A DNA stretch of 64,000 bases from positions 558,001 to 622,000 of the forward strand of contig NZ_QFGA01000002.1 of assembly GCF_004369205.1 (NCBI RefSeq). Direction: 5' to 3'. The position numbers and the translations under genes are program-made. Below are positions 1 to 9,367 of this stretch, piece after piece; within the stretch, counting starts at the first letter, position 1, and every line of letters starts with the position of its first letter. This DNA is from Pelotomaculum schinkii. GTDB taxonomy: Bacteria; Bacillota; Desulfotomaculia; Desulfotomaculales; Pelotomaculaceae. A model generated the notes under the pieces. That model was not told the DNA's origin. It searched no databases and saw only the letters and a list, made by a program, of their open reading frames with translations.

Positions 1-926
1 GCCGGCGCAGCGGAAGCGGGTTGGGGAGATAAGTTTCCTCTGGTTATTGTCGGGATCACTCTGGTGGCAAATTCATCGTCTGTATCAGCTTTGACCGCCT
101 TTTGGAAAACCGGTTTAGCTACCTTATCCAGATCCAGGGACAGCTGCCTCGCCGTCTCATAGCGCTCCACCGAATTTTTAGCCATTGCCCGCGCAATGAT
201 GCTTTCAAGCATCGGTGAAACTGCCGGGTTAAGGCTGGAAGGGCGGGGCGGAGCCTCCCGGATATGTTTGAGGGCTACGCCGATGGGCGTTTCTCCCTCA
301 AAAGGAAGTGCGCCGGTAACCATTTCATATAATACTATACCCAAAGAATAGATATCGGAACGGGGACCCGCGGTTTCTCCCCGTGCCTGCTCAGGAGAGA
401 TGTAATGGACTGATCCTACGATAGTGTCGGTTTGGGTCAGTGTGGCGGTTGTCGCCTCCTTGGCAATACCAAAATCAGTCAGCTTGGCCCGCCCTTCCCT
501 GGTGATCAAGATATTCTGGGGCTTTATGTCCCGGTGCACAATATTGTTTTCATGGGCATGCTGGAGGGCGTCACTAATCTGCCGGGCAATTTCCACCGCC
601 CGCTCCGTCTGGATTGTACCCTGCGCCCTGATTAAATTCTTCAGGTTGTCTCCTTCAATATACTCAATGACCAGGTAGTGGACCTTGTCCTCCAAGCCAA
701 CGTCGTAAATACTCACTATGTTCGGGTGGGAAAGACTGGCAATGGCTTGGGCCTCCCTGCGAAACCGTTGAATGAAATCCTCATCGCAAGTGAATTCAGG
801 CCGGAGAACTTTGATGGAAACCAGGCGGTTCAATAAGGTATCCCGTCCCTTATAAATGATAGCCATACCACCGCCGCCCAACTGTTCCAGGATTTCATAC
901 CGGTTCCCCAATAGTGTCCCGATCAA
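1..926 (-). CDS. prkC: PrkC/Stk1-type Ser/Thr protein kinase (C-terminus outside window)
   Basis: Membrane-linked eukaryotic-type kinase that phosphorylates cell-wall and division proteins; only the cytosolic kinase domain is visible (about 308 codons) and the expected transmembrane and PASTA part lies left of position 1. I read it from a TTG at 926 preceded by AGGGGTGA, giving the Gly-rich loop at residues 17-20, the ATP lysine K39, the catalytic HRD at 131-133 with K135 and N138, DFG at 151-153 and an SPE motif at about 177-179. All catalytic residues are intact. It is the last visible gene of a minus-strand run with the PBP, FtsW, the PP2C phosphatase and two FHA proteins, so the kinase, its antagonist phosphatase, phosphothreonine readers and likely wall-synthesis targets are together. 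Substrates are inferred from family knowledge. Confidence 0.93.
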   Translation of the reverse strand, partial: MIGTLLGNRYEILEQLGGGGMAIIYKGRDTLLNRLVSIKVLRPEFTCDEDFIQRFRREAQAIASLSHPNIVSIYDVGLEDKVHYLVIEYIEGDNLKNLIRAQGTIQTERAVEIARQISDALQHAHENNIVHRDIKPQNILITREGRAKLTDFGIAKEATTATLTQTDTIVGSVHYISPEQARGETAGPRSDIYSLGIVLYEMVTGALPFEGETPIGVALKHIREAPPRPSSLNPAVSPMLESIIARAMAKNSVERYETARQLSLDLDKVAKPVFQKAVKADTDDEFATRVIPTITRGNLSPQPASAAP

Positions 927-1117
927 TCTATTCACCCCTAATTCATTATGTAAAGAGTCCTGTGCCCATTGATCCGGTTATGCGATGCGCCATTATGCAT
1001 TCTGATGTAATCTTACCACGACTCCCGCCAAAGCAGAAGGCTGTTGCTATTTTAACTTAAAGCTCTTGGAGACAATCTCTGTTTTACGAAACAGTCCTCT
1101 TTTCTCCAGCCGGCTTG

Positions 1118-2512
1118 CTAGTAGCCGGCCGCCACGGCGGCCGCAAGGAGACTTCCCGCCACAGGCGCGGCCACTGCGCCGCCCGGACCGGCATTTTCCA
1201 ATATTACCGCCACTGCCAATCTCGGCTGGTCAGACGGGGCAAAACCGATAAACCAGGCGTGTGTTTGTCCCTGGGGGTTTTGGGCGGAGCCGGTCTTGCC
1301 GGCCACCTGCATGCCGGAAACAGCCGCGGCCTGGGCAGTACCGTTTTTGACCGCGCTTGTCATCCCGGCTTTAATTTTTTCCGCTATCTCCGGGGTGGTC
1401 GCAGTCAACCAGGTTCGCGCCACTTGCTGCTTTACCGTTGTTCCCAGAGAATCTTTGACTGTATCGACCAGATAGGGCTGCATGATGATACCCCTGTTGG
1501 CTATGGCCGCGGCAGAAAGCGCCATCTGCAGCGGGCTTACCAGTACTTCCCCCTGGCCGATGGCGCTGCTGGCCAGTTCGGTGGGGGTCATCGCCCCGGC
1601 GGCGGCCATTGTCCCGGCACGGGCGGGAATACCTACCGGAGGCTCCTGGAGCAATCCGAAAGCTTTGACAGCCCTTTGAAGACCTTCCGCCCCGGCTATT
1701 AAACCGAGCTGGGCAAAAGTTGTGTTGCAGGAAACAGCAAGCGCTCTGGTCAAGTCAACCTCGCCGTGCGCGGCTGTATCATCGAGCTTGAAGCCGTTCA
1801 CCACCAGATAGCCGGGGCAGTCAAACCTTTTTTCAGCCAGGCTCAGGTCGGTCGCCAGCGCTGCAGCCGCGGTAATGATTTTAAAAGTCGATCCGGGCGG
1901 ATAGGCGCCCTGGGTTGCTCTGTTGATAAGGGGCGCCTGGGGATCCTGCAGCAGCTGGGGCCAGATATCTTCCAGGCGGTTGGGGTCGTAGCTGGGGCTC
2001 GAAGCCATCACCCGCACTGCCCCGGTCCTGGGATCCAGCAGTACCACTGCTCCCCGCCGGCCGCCCAGCATATCCATGGCCAGCTTTTGCAGGGCTGAAT
2101 CCACCGTCAGGGTAACGTCGCCGCCCAGCTGTTCCCTGCCTAAAAGCCTGTTGAGCAGGTTTCTGAAACGGTCGGCGCCTTCCATACCCAGAAGGTTGCG
2201 ATCGTAAGCTGATTCGAGCCCGGCACGGCCGTAACGTTCATTAATGTACCCGATAACCTGAGCCGTGTTTTGACCGGCCGGGTAGACCCGCCTGTTCTTA
2301 CTCTGGCTGTAATCGCTTTTGGCCAGGGCTATCCCTTTGGTGTCATAAATTGTGCCCCTTTTTACCTGGGCCTCGTATTCCTGATAGCGGCGGTTGTAAG
2401 GGTTGTCCGCCAGAGCAGGCCCCCTGTACAACTGCATATAGGATAGATATATCACCAGAACCGCCAACAGCCCCAGCAACAGGTAACCCAGTTTTAAAAT
2501 ATTTTGTTTCAT
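1118..2512 (-). CDS. pbpA: Penicillin-binding protein transpeptidase (PbpA/FtsI-like)
   Basis: Peptidoglycan transpeptidase working with the SEDS protein encoded just upstream. The 464-residue product has one N-terminal membrane anchor (about residues 9-27), a short dimerisation region, and the acyl-serine transpeptidase motifs STFK at 208-211, SCN at 261-263 and KTGS at 406-409. It is much shorter than classical class B PBPs (about 600-700 residues), as in the compact PbpA proteins found beside ftsW and prkC in actinobacteria and Clostridia. Its start overlaps the stop of ftsW by four bases (ATGA), indicating translational coupling. Confidence 0.92.
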   Translation of the reverse strand: MKQNILKLGYLLLGLLAVLVIYLSYMQLYRGPALADNPYNRRYQEYEAQVKRGTIYDTKGIALAKSDYSQSKNRRVYPAGQNTAQVIGYINERYGRAGLESAYDRNLLGMEGADRFRNLLNRLLGREQLGGDVTLTVDSALQKLAMDMLGGRRGAVVLLDPRTGAVRVMASSPSYDPNRLEDIWPQLLQDPQAPLINRATQGAYPPGSTFKIITAAAALATDLSLAEKRFDCPGYLVVNGFKLDDTAAHGEVDLTRALAVSCNTTFAQLGLIAGAEGLQRAVKAFGLLQEPPVGIPARAGTMAAAGAMTPTELASSAIGQGEVLVSPLQMALSAAAIANRGIIMQPYLVDTVKDSLGTTVKQQVARTWLTATTPEIAEKIKAGMTSAVKNGTAQAAAVSGMQVAGKTGSAQNPQGQTHAWFIGFAPSDQPRLAVAVILENAGPGGAVAAPVAGSLLAAAVAAGY

Positions 2513-3825
2513 AGGCGCATTTCTGCCTCGTGAGATATGTTTAACAATAGTCCCAGCAGGATAAAGTTGGCAACCAGGGAACTGCCGCCGTAGCTCATAT
2601 AAGGGAGGGTTACCCCGGTAAGCGGCAGCATTTTGGTCACCCCCGCCAGAATGATAAAAGCCTGCAGGCCCAGGAGCGCGGTCAGTCCCGCAGCCGCCAG
2701 GGAAGCAAAATCGTCTTTGGTCTTAAGAGCAATTTTAATCCCGCGGTAAACAAAAATCATAAAAAGTATAATGACGCTCACACCGCCGGCCAGTCCCATT
2801 TCTTCGCATATGGCAGCGAAAATGAAGTCGGTATGGACGGCAGGTATCAGGTTGGGGAAGCCCTGACCCAGGCCGGCGCCGATTACCCCACCTGAACCGA
2901 TGGCAAAGATGGACTGGATAACCTGGTACCCGGTTGTGTCAATAAGGGGCCACGGGTTGAGCCAGATTTCAACCCTGGAACGCACGTGGTCAAAAAGAAA
3001 ATAACTCGCCGACGCCCCCGTCAAAAAGAGCCCCATGCCAAAAACAGCGTAAACAATGCGGGAAGTGGCCACATAGACCATAGCCAAAAAAGTACCGAAA
3101 TAGATCAGGGCTGTACCCAGGTCTTTCTGGAAAACCAGGAGCAAAAGCGATACTCCCCACATCACCACCAGCGGCGCCCATTCCTGCGGGCTTGGAATAT
3201 TGAGCCAGCCCACACTCCTCGTGCCTGCGGCCAGAGCCTCCTTGTTTTCATCCAAAAAGCTGGCCAGGAAAAGGACTACCAGTATTTTGACAAACTCAGA
3301 AGGTTGGAACTGGAAGAGGCCGAAGTCCAGCCAGCTTTTGGCCCCGCCTTGCTCCCTGCCGAAAAATATGGGCAAAATCAGGGCCACCAGTCCCACCAGG
3401 GCATAGATATATTTATAGTCGCCAAGAAACCGGAAATCTTTTAGCAGCCTGGTGGTCAGCAGCAGCGCCAGCAGCGCGGCCAATAGCCATATAAACTGGC
3501 GTGTTCCATAGGCGGAGTTGAGCCGGAACAAAAAGACGAGACCTGTAGCTGAAAGAACCGCAGTTACCGGAAGTAAAAAGCAATCACCCTTAAAACCCGT
3601 AAAATGCCAATAGATATGCACCAGGAAAAAACCTGCGACCGTCGCCAACCCTGCTTGCAGCGCGATGCGGCCGGTCGCGCCGGGCATGGTCAGGAAAATC
3701 ACCAGCATTCCGGCCAGGGTATAAACCCCGGTCAGGAAGAGCAGCTTTTGCTCGGCCTTGCGGCTCCCGAAAAGAGAGGCGGCATTGGACAACAAGCCCG
3801 GCCTGTCATGGTCCGCAGAATTCAT
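2509..3825 (-). CDS. ftsW: FtsW/RodA/SpoVE family SEDS protein
   Basis: Polytopic SEDS peptidoglycan glycosyltransferase. The 438-residue protein has about ten hydrophobic segments and ends in the typical family block with a Gly-rich loop followed by PYMSYGGSS near the C-terminus. A clear Shine-Dalgarno (GGAGG) precedes the ATG at 3825. Coupled by overlap to the PBP, which is the standard SEDS-PBP partner arrangement. Whether it serves division, elongation or spore cortex cannot be decided from sequence; the link to PrkC/FHA genes favours division or elongation. Confidence 0.93.
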   Translation of the reverse strand: MNSADHDRPGLLSNAASLFGSRKAEQKLLFLTGVYTLAGMLVIFLTMPGATGRIALQAGLATVAGFFLVHIYWHFTGFKGDCFLLPVTAVLSATGLVFLFRLNSAYGTRQFIWLLAALLALLLTTRLLKDFRFLGDYKYIYALVGLVALILPIFFGREQGGAKSWLDFGLFQFQPSEFVKILVVLFLASFLDENKEALAAGTRSVGWLNIPSPQEWAPLVVMWGVSLLLLVFQKDLGTALIYFGTFLAMVYVATSRIVYAVFGMGLFLTGASASYFLFDHVRSRVEIWLNPWPLIDTTGYQVIQSIFAIGSGGVIGAGLGQGFPNLIPAVHTDFIFAAICEEMGLAGGVSVIILFMIFVYRGIKIALKTKDDFASLAAAGLTALLGLQAFIILAGVTKMLPLTGVTLPYMSYGGSSLVANFILLGLLLNISHEAEMRL

Positions 3826-3924
3826 GCAATACCTCCGTAAACATTAAATACGATGTTGATATCATTTTTTTGTAGGTCTTTTCGGCACAAATAACTTGGT
3901 ATAATCTTGAATTATGACGTCCCA

Positions 3925-4638
3925 CTACATTTCCAGCAGGATAACCGTTATATTATCCTTCCCCCCGGCGCCCAGCGCCTTATCCACAAGAACACGGGCA
4001 GCGGTATCCAGGTTGGGTGAAGTGCGGACGGTGAACATAATTTCTTCAGGGCGAAGGTGCCCTGTGAGCCCGTCTGTACAGAGCAGCAGCAGGTCGCCCG
4101 GGCCTACCTTGTGAAGATAAAGATCAACGGTTAAGGAAGGCGCAGTCCCTAAAGCCCTGGTCAGGACGTTGCGTTGCGGGTGCTGCAAGGCCTGTTCCTC
4201 CGTTAGCCCCCCGTTTTTGACCAATTCCCGCACCAGAGAATGGTCCTCGGTAAGCTGCGCGATCCGGCCTTCGCGTAACAGGTAGGCCCGGCTGTCTCCT
4301 ACCTGGGCTATATAAATTACTTCCTCCCGCTTTAAGCAGGCCGTGAGCGTAGTGCCCATACCCGCCCACTGCTGGTTGCTGCCTGCCAGTTCAAATATCT
4401 TGCGGTTTGCTCCTTGAACTGCGTTAACCAGAGCATGCTGCGGGAATTCTCCGTTTTGCAGCCGCTTGCCAAGGTCCTGCTCCAACATTTGCAGCGCTGT
4501 GGCGCTCGCCACCTCACCGGCCAAATGACCACCCATCCCGTCGGCTACGGCAAAGAGGCCGATTTCCGGCGAAACACAAAGGCTGTCTTCATTAAGAGAC
4601 CGGACCAGACCTCTATCAGTTAGCTGAGCCCACCTCAT
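3925..4638 (-). CDS. stp: PP2C-type Ser/Thr phosphatase (Stp/PrpC)
   Basis: Metal-dependent protein phosphatase expected to reverse phosphorylation by the PrkC-like kinase of the same cluster. The 237-residue domain is complete: NED at 16-18, the metal-binding DGMGGH at 33-38, GDSRAYL at 114-120, TDG at 188-190 and GKDN at 226-229 carry the four conserved aspartates. No membrane segment. Its start overlaps the end of the upstream FHA gene by 23 bases, and about 100 bases separate it from ftsW. Confidence 0.95.
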   Translation of the reverse strand: MRWAQLTDRGLVRSLNEDSLCVSPEIGLFAVADGMGGHLAGEVASATALQMLEQDLGKRLQNGEFPQHALVNAVQGANRKIFELAGSNQQWAGMGTTLTACLKREEVIYIAQVGDSRAYLLREGRIAQLTEDHSLVRELVKNGGLTEEQALQHPQRNVLTRALGTAPSLTVDLYLHKVGPGDLLLLCTDGLTGHLRPEEIMFTVRTSPNLDTAARVLVDKALGAGGKDNITVILLEM

Positions 4639-5113
4639 GTCCCCACCTCACAAACTGAAAAATAATGCCTCCGATTTTGATTATGTCTCCGTCGGCCAGC
4701 AGAGTAGGCTGGTCAATCTTAACCTCGTTTAAAAACGTGCCGTTGGTGCTTTGCAAGTCCTCAAGCCAGTACTGCTCTTCGTTAAAAAAGACCCTGGCGT
4801 GTCTGCTGGAAGCAAACGAATCCCTGATCAGGATATCACTGGCTTCCCCCCGGCCAAGCAGGTTTTGCCGGCCTAAGGGCAGGAAATCCCCCGGCCTGAA
4901 ATCAGGGGAGGCGCTATCCTTTACAGCCAGCAGAGCGCCGCCACTGGCGGCATTGCCTACCCCTGCCGGCTGCCCGGTTTTTTGGCGCAGGCCGGAATAG
5001 TGGCGCCTGGTTTGTTGAAGGTCGCCAACCATCCATTTAACCAGCCTGAAGATGAACACCAGCAAGAACACCAGGAAAATGTAGCGCAAAGCCATAATCG
5101 CGATATTTAACAA
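4616..5113 (-). CDS. fhaB: FHA-domain membrane protein (FhaB-like)
   Basis: Phosphothreonine-binding adaptor. A single N-terminal membrane helix (about residues 8-26) is followed by a linker and one FHA domain (about 75-158) with the conserved GR (87-88), SxRH (102-105) and STNG (122-125) residues that bind pThr. The start is a TTG at 5113 with GGTGG upstream. Located between the second FHA gene and the PP2C phosphatase, so it probably relays the PrkC signal to the wall machinery at the membrane. 165 residues, as in FhaB/FipA proteins. Confidence 0.9.
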   Translation of the reverse strand: MLNIAIMALRYIFLVFLLVFIFRLVKWMVGDLQQTRRHYSGLRQKTGQPAGVGNAASGGALLAVKDSASPDFRPGDFLPLGRQNLLGRGEASDILIRDSFASSRHARVFFNEEQYWLEDLQSTNGTFLNEVKIDQPTLLADGDIIKIGGIIFQFVRWGHEVGSAN

Positions 5114-5115
5114 TG

Positions 5116-5877
5116 TTATTCCACCTTAAAGGAGCAGGTTGTTGTCCCAAGTATAACCGTATCACCCGGTTCCAGGACCTTTGTCCCGATCCTGACACCG
5201 TTAACCATGGTACCGTTGGTGCTTCCCAGGTCCACGATTGTATACCGCCCCCGGTGCAGTTCCAGCCTGGCATGGCGGCGGGATACACTGCTGTCGTTAA
5301 GGACGATGTCACAGCTTTCATGCCTTCCCAAGACAATAGAAGCCGCCTTAAGCTGAAAAACCTTTCCCCGGTCGGGCCCGTCATTCACCCGCAGGGACCC
5401 GCAGGCGGGTGATACTGCTTCCCCCCTGGAATATTCCTTGACCGGGCGAAAACGCTGGGTATGTTCGATAGGTTTCTCATCCGGGGCCGTATGCTCCTTT
5501 TCGGGAGGAGATTCACTGAATTCACCGGCTACCCGCAGTCCCCCGGCAGGCAGTGCCTGGTCCTGTTCAAATTTCACAGACGGCGGCCCGGTCAGCGTAT
5601 ATTTTTTTTCTGCCGCCTTCTTGGTAACATAGTCCCCGAGCTCTTTGGCCAGCAGCGAGCTAAAAGTGGCTATGTTTTCACAATCGGCGGGATGAAGAAA
5701 AACAGTGTACAGGTTTGGTACGTATATGTTTCTAATACTGACCCGCCGTGCGTCCCTCATCTCGCGCGCCAGTTTTTTGGCGATATCGACAGGTTGGACG
5801 CGGCCCCCAAAATTATCCTTAAAAAAACTATCAATGTATTTTTCCAGGCTTCCCTCCAAGCCGGAGAAAACCCCCAT
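5116..5877 (-). CDS. fhaA: DUF3662 plus FHA protein (FhaA-like)
   Basis: Two-domain adaptor: an N-terminal DUF3662 (FhaA N-terminal) domain of about 100 residues, a charged linker, and a C-terminal FHA domain with GR, SRRH and STNG signature residues. I favour the ATG at 5877 (253 residues), which has AAGGAG 11 bases upstream; a GTG at 5889 is possible. It precedes fhaB by two bases. In actinobacteria FhaA binds phosphorylated MviN and regulates late peptidoglycan steps; the same role here is an inference from domain order and neighbours. Confidence 0.88.
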   Translation of the reverse strand: MGVFSGLEGSLEKYIDSFFKDNFGGRVQPVDIAKKLAREMRDARRVSIRNIYVPNLYTVFLHPADCENIATFSSLLAKELGDYVTKKAAEKKYTLTGPPSVKFEQDQALPAGGLRVAGEFSESPPEKEHTAPDEKPIEHTQRFRPVKEYSRGEAVSPACGSLRVNDGPDRGKVFQLKAASIVLGRHESCDIVLNDSSVSRRHARLELHRGRYTIVDLGSTNGTMVNGVRIGTKVLEPGDTVILGTTTCSFKVE

Positions 5878-6061
5878 GACGCTCACCACTCCTTCAATAC
5901 GCTAACAGCAGGTGCGAATTCCTTCGCACAGACCCCGCAGAGATGCAGTATATACAAGCATTGGTAGAAATCCCTTAAACTGCTTCGCAGTGCAAGTGCG
6001 ATTGAAATCCGTGCTGGACCACACCAGCAACCGTACACATAATAAAGTGTAGAAGATTTTA

Positions 6062-7102
6062 TTAAGGCGCCGGTAATCTGCGCCGCAGTTGCCCGCAGGC
6101 GGCATTGATGTCGGCGCCCAGTTTTCGGCGGACGGTGACAGCAATACCATGGCGCTCGAGAACACCTTTAAAAAGTTCAACCTGCGCCTGTGCAGAAGGT
6201 ACGACACCCCTCTCGGCAACCGGATTGGCCGGGATCAGGTTGACATGGCACAGCATTCCTTCAAGCAGGCGGGCCAATTGCAGCGCCTGTTCCTCACGAT
6301 CATTGATCCCTGCCATCAGGGCATACTCAAAGGTTACCCGCCTGCCGGTTTGTCCGGCATAATCACGACAGGCCGCTATCAGCTCTTTCAGGGGATACTT
6401 TTTATTGATAGGCACGAGAGTATCCCGCAGGGTATCTTCAGGGGCATGCAGAGAAACAGCCAGGGTCAGGGCCAGCTTCTGAGCAGCCAGATCTCTAATG
6501 GCCGGGACCAAACCACAGGTCGATACGGTGATGTGGCGACCGCTGATGTTTAAGCCGTATCCGGCGGTGATATTGGTAATAAAATCAAGAGTAGCCCGGT
6601 AATTATCAAGCGGTTCGCCCGCACCCATCAAGACCACGCGGCTCACCCGCTCTCCGGTGTCCTGCTGGATCCCGAGGACCTGATCATACATTTCGCCGGA
6701 GCTCAAATTCCTGACCAGTCCCCCCAGTCCGGAGGCACAGAGGCGGCATCCCATCCGGCACCCCACCTGGGTTGAAACGCAGGCGGCGCTGCCATAGTCA
6801 TGCCTCATAAAAACACTCTCAACCGCCTCACCATCATGCAGCCGGAAAAGGTACTTGATGGCGTCCCCCTGTTGGGCAACCTCCCTGGTATGGATCTCCG
6901 GATGGCTGAGCCAGGCGGCGCCGGCTATCCGTTCTCTTAAATCCTTCGAGAGATTGGTCATTTCCCCGAAGCTGGATACGCCCTTCTTAAAAATCCATTC
7001 AGCTGCCTGTTTGGCCCGGTATTTTTCAACCCCTAACCCGGTAAAAAAAACTTCAAGCCGCGGCAGGGTAAGGTCCCTCAGGTTAACCTTTGCTGAGCTC
7101 AC
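6062..7102 (-). CDS. rlmN: Dual-specificity 23S rRNA/tRNA adenine-C2 methyltransferase RlmN
   Basis: Radical SAM methyltransferase that makes 2-methyladenosine in 23S rRNA (A2503) and in some tRNAs. The 4Fe-4S motif CxxxCxxC is C115/C119/C122 and the mechanistic C-terminal cysteine is C336 in the AACG motif. Length (346) is typical. Starts at GTG 7102 with GAAAGGA upstream. Sits between rsmB and the FHA/stp genes, the usual Clostridia order. Confidence 0.96.
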   Translation of the reverse strand: MSSAKVNLRDLTLPRLEVFFTGLGVEKYRAKQAAEWIFKKGVSSFGEMTNLSKDLRERIAGAAWLSHPEIHTREVAQQGDAIKYLFRLHDGEAVESVFMRHDYGSAACVSTQVGCRMGCRLCASGLGGLVRNLSSGEMYDQVLGIQQDTGERVSRVVLMGAGEPLDNYRATLDFITNITAGYGLNISGRHITVSTCGLVPAIRDLAAQKLALTLAVSLHAPEDTLRDTLVPINKKYPLKELIAACRDYAGQTGRRVTFEYALMAGINDREEQALQLARLLEGMLCHVNLIPANPVAERGVVPSAQAQVELFKGVLERHGIAVTVRRKLGADINAACGQLRRRLPAP

Positions 7103-7145
7103 TTTAGAATCCTTTCTTCTATGCCTATATACAAACTATTCTCCA

Positions 7146-8510
7146 TCATTTTACCCGATCCTTTTTTCTCATTCTGGCGATAAAAAAGCCGTCCATACCA
7201 TGGCAGCCGGGGTAAAGCTGGATGTAGCCGCGGCTCAAGGTCCCATTGTCGTCCAACTCGCCGGGCAGGGTCGCACTCAGTCCTTCCAACCCAAACTCCG
7301 GGTTTCCGTTCAGGAAATCTTCCACTTGCCCCAGGTTTTCTTCATGCGTTATGGAACAGGTGCTGTAAAGCAGGACGCCTCCGGCTTTCACACAGCGGGA
7401 AGCGCTTTCCAGAATCTGCGACTGCAGCTGAACAACAGCCGGGATCTCGCCCGGGTCCTTGCGCCAGCGGGCGTCGGGACGCCGTCTGAGCACGCCCAGC
7501 CCGGAACAGGGGGCGTCGACCAGCACGAAATCAGCCTGTCCATGCAGTCCGGCGGGCAGCTCTCTGGCATCACCGGCAGCCGCCTCTACTATTCCGATCC
7601 CCAGCCTGGCACAGTTTTCTTTAATCAGGTCCAGTTTATGGGGGTGGATGTCAAAGGCGAGGATCCTGCCCCGGTTTTCCATCAACTGGGCCAGGTGGGT
7701 GGTTTTCCCTCCGGGAGCGCCACAGGCGTCAATTACAAATGAGCCGGGCAGCGGCATGAGCGCCCTCCCGGCCAGCATGGAGCTCTCGTCCTGGACCTGG
7801 AAGAGTCCCTCCCGGAAGCTGTCAAGAGCACCAAGGGAGAGGAATCCCTCTATATACAGTCCTTCCGGAGCAAAACCGGTTTTAACAACCGACAGTCCTT
7901 CCCGGGTGAGCCTGTCCGCCAGGCCGTCCCTGTTAATTTTTAGAGTGTTGGTGCGTATGGTATTGGGGGCGGGCTCGTTGTCGGCACGGCAGATGGCAAT
8001 AGTATCCTTAAGTCCAAATTCTTCCAGCCAGCGTTTGATCAGCCAGACAGGGTGGGAGTATTTCAGCGCAATATGCTCCACCGGGTCCTCCTCCAGCGCC
8101 GGGTATTTAATGTCGCCAAGCCGCCGCGCTACGTTGCGCAGCACGCCGTTGACAAAGCGTACCACCCCCTGGTGGCCGTATTGGCGCGCCAGTTCCGCCG
8201 CTTCATTGCAGGCTGCGGCAGGAGGCACCCGGTCCATAAACATCAGCTGGTAAACTCCGAGCCTCAAGATGTTGCGCACAGCCGGCGACTGGCGGGCCAG
8301 GGGCTGGCTGACAAACTGTGCCAGGACCCAATCCAGCGTGTTCAGGGAACGCAGAGCGCCATAGGACAGCTCTGTGGCAAAGGCCCGGTCAAGCTTGCCG
8401 GGCCTGTATTTTTCAAGGACCTTATGCAGCGCCAGGTTGGCATAAGCGCCATCCTGCTCAACATCTATGAGTACTCTTAGCGCCAGTCCTCTGGCTGATA
8501 TTCTGGGCAA
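7146..8510 (-). CDS. rsmB: 16S rRNA (cytosine-967-C5)-methyltransferase RsmB
   Basis: Methylates C967 of 16S rRNA. The N-terminal third is a NusB-like RNA-binding domain, the rest a Rossmann SAM domain with an acidic GAPGGK-type motif (here ACGAPGGKTTH) and the two catalytic cysteine motifs DAPCSG and STCS. 454 residues is normal. The likely start is TTG 8510 because the residues that follow match the usual RsmB N-terminus; this places the start 53 bases inside the preceding DUF116 gene. Confidence 0.93.
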   Translation of the reverse strand: MPRISARGLALRVLIDVEQDGAYANLALHKVLEKYRPGKLDRAFATELSYGALRSLNTLDWVLAQFVSQPLARQSPAVRNILRLGVYQLMFMDRVPPAAACNEAAELARQYGHQGVVRFVNGVLRNVARRLGDIKYPALEEDPVEHIALKYSHPVWLIKRWLEEFGLKDTIAICRADNEPAPNTIRTNTLKINRDGLADRLTREGLSVVKTGFAPEGLYIEGFLSLGALDSFREGLFQVQDESSMLAGRALMPLPGSFVIDACGAPGGKTTHLAQLMENRGRILAFDIHPHKLDLIKENCARLGIGIVEAAAGDARELPAGLHGQADFVLVDAPCSGLGVLRRRPDARWRKDPGEIPAVVQLQSQILESASRCVKAGGVLLYSTCSITHEENLGQVEDFLNGNPEFGLEGLSATLPGELDDNGTLSRGYIQLYPGCHGMDGFFIARMRKKDRVK

Positions 8511-9348
8511 CCACGCTAACCCCTTCCATATTGTCGTTTATACCTATGTCCTTCCCTGTCCCCGTGAGAGGCTGCCACCTGTCATGTATAAAAAAACGGA
8601 CTGCCTCCTCCACTTTGGAAAGGGTTATATTCGTGTTAAAACAGGGCCCAAATGGCCGTTCGTTGGCGACACCGAGGACCGGAAGCGGGTTTGAGTCCTG
8701 AATGCCGCTGGTCAGGTCACGTTCACAGGCTATGGCGACTATGGCCCGGGGCCGGTATTCCTGCACAAATTTGCGGGCCAGGGTCCCGCCGGTGGCCATA
8801 CCCACCTTAATACCATAGCGGTCCCTGAGGTCAAGCAGGCTGTTGACCGGACATCTCCCGCAGCGGTGGCAGTTGTCGATATCAACCGTAATCTTATGCG
8901 GGCAATCACTGTTCTGCAGGCAGTGAGGCGCCAGCAGCAGGAGCTGGTCCGGCAGGATATTCAACTCCTTGGACCGGACCAGGTGGTTGTTGACTTCAAT
9001 AAATGAACTTTTAATCCTGTTCACATCAATATGAAAAATCCTGCCGAGGGTAAGGACAATAGGAAAGAAAAGGCTGACGGCAATCCGCATCGGGCCGTGC
9101 AGGGCGTTAATATCCCTGGCGTAGAGGATGGTCAGGACTATTCCGCCAATGCCAAAAGCGGCTACGACCATCCCGCCAAACAGCATGCCTGCCAGTGTCA
9201 GCAGCAGGATCTGGTTAAACGCCGTCCTGTTGGGGTTAGTGGCCAAGTAGTATATACCGCCCAGAAAGAGGGCCGCTGACAGCAAGCTGACGGCGAGAAG
9301 GCCTATAAATAGCCTTTTGCGCACCGGAATTAAGTTGCTTACGAACAT
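8458..9348 (-). CDS. DUF116 membrane protein
   Basis: Protein of unknown function. Two N-terminal hydrophobic segments (about residues 12-36 and 44-74) are followed by a soluble part with a cluster of cysteines near residues 140-165 (pattern C-x4-CPH then CxxCGRCP) that could bind metal or an Fe-S cluster. DUF116 genes are regularly found between fmt and rsmB in Clostridia. Its last 53 bases overlap rsmB in another frame. No activity can be assigned. Confidence 0.85.
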   Translation of the reverse strand: MFVSNLIPVRKRLFIGLLAVSLLSAALFLGGIYYLATNPNRTAFNQILLLTLAGMLFGGMVVAAFGIGGIVLTILYARDINALHGPMRIAVSLFFPIVLTLGRIFHIDVNRIKSSFIEVNNHLVRSKELNILPDQLLLLAPHCLQNSDCPHKITVDIDNCHRCGRCPVNSLLDLRDRYGIKVGMATGGTLARKFVQEYRPRAIVAIACERDLTSGIQDSNPLPVLGVANERPFGPCFNTNITLSKVEEAVRFFIHDRWQPLTGTGKDIGINDNMEGVSVVAQNISQRTGAKSTHRC

Positions 9349-9367
9349 TTGGGATCACCTCCGGTGT

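Noticed and set aside
2986-3444. Plus-strand 152-codon frame inside ftsW
   Set aside because: Antisense shadow of a clear SEDS gene; basic, low-quality composition and no ribosome site.
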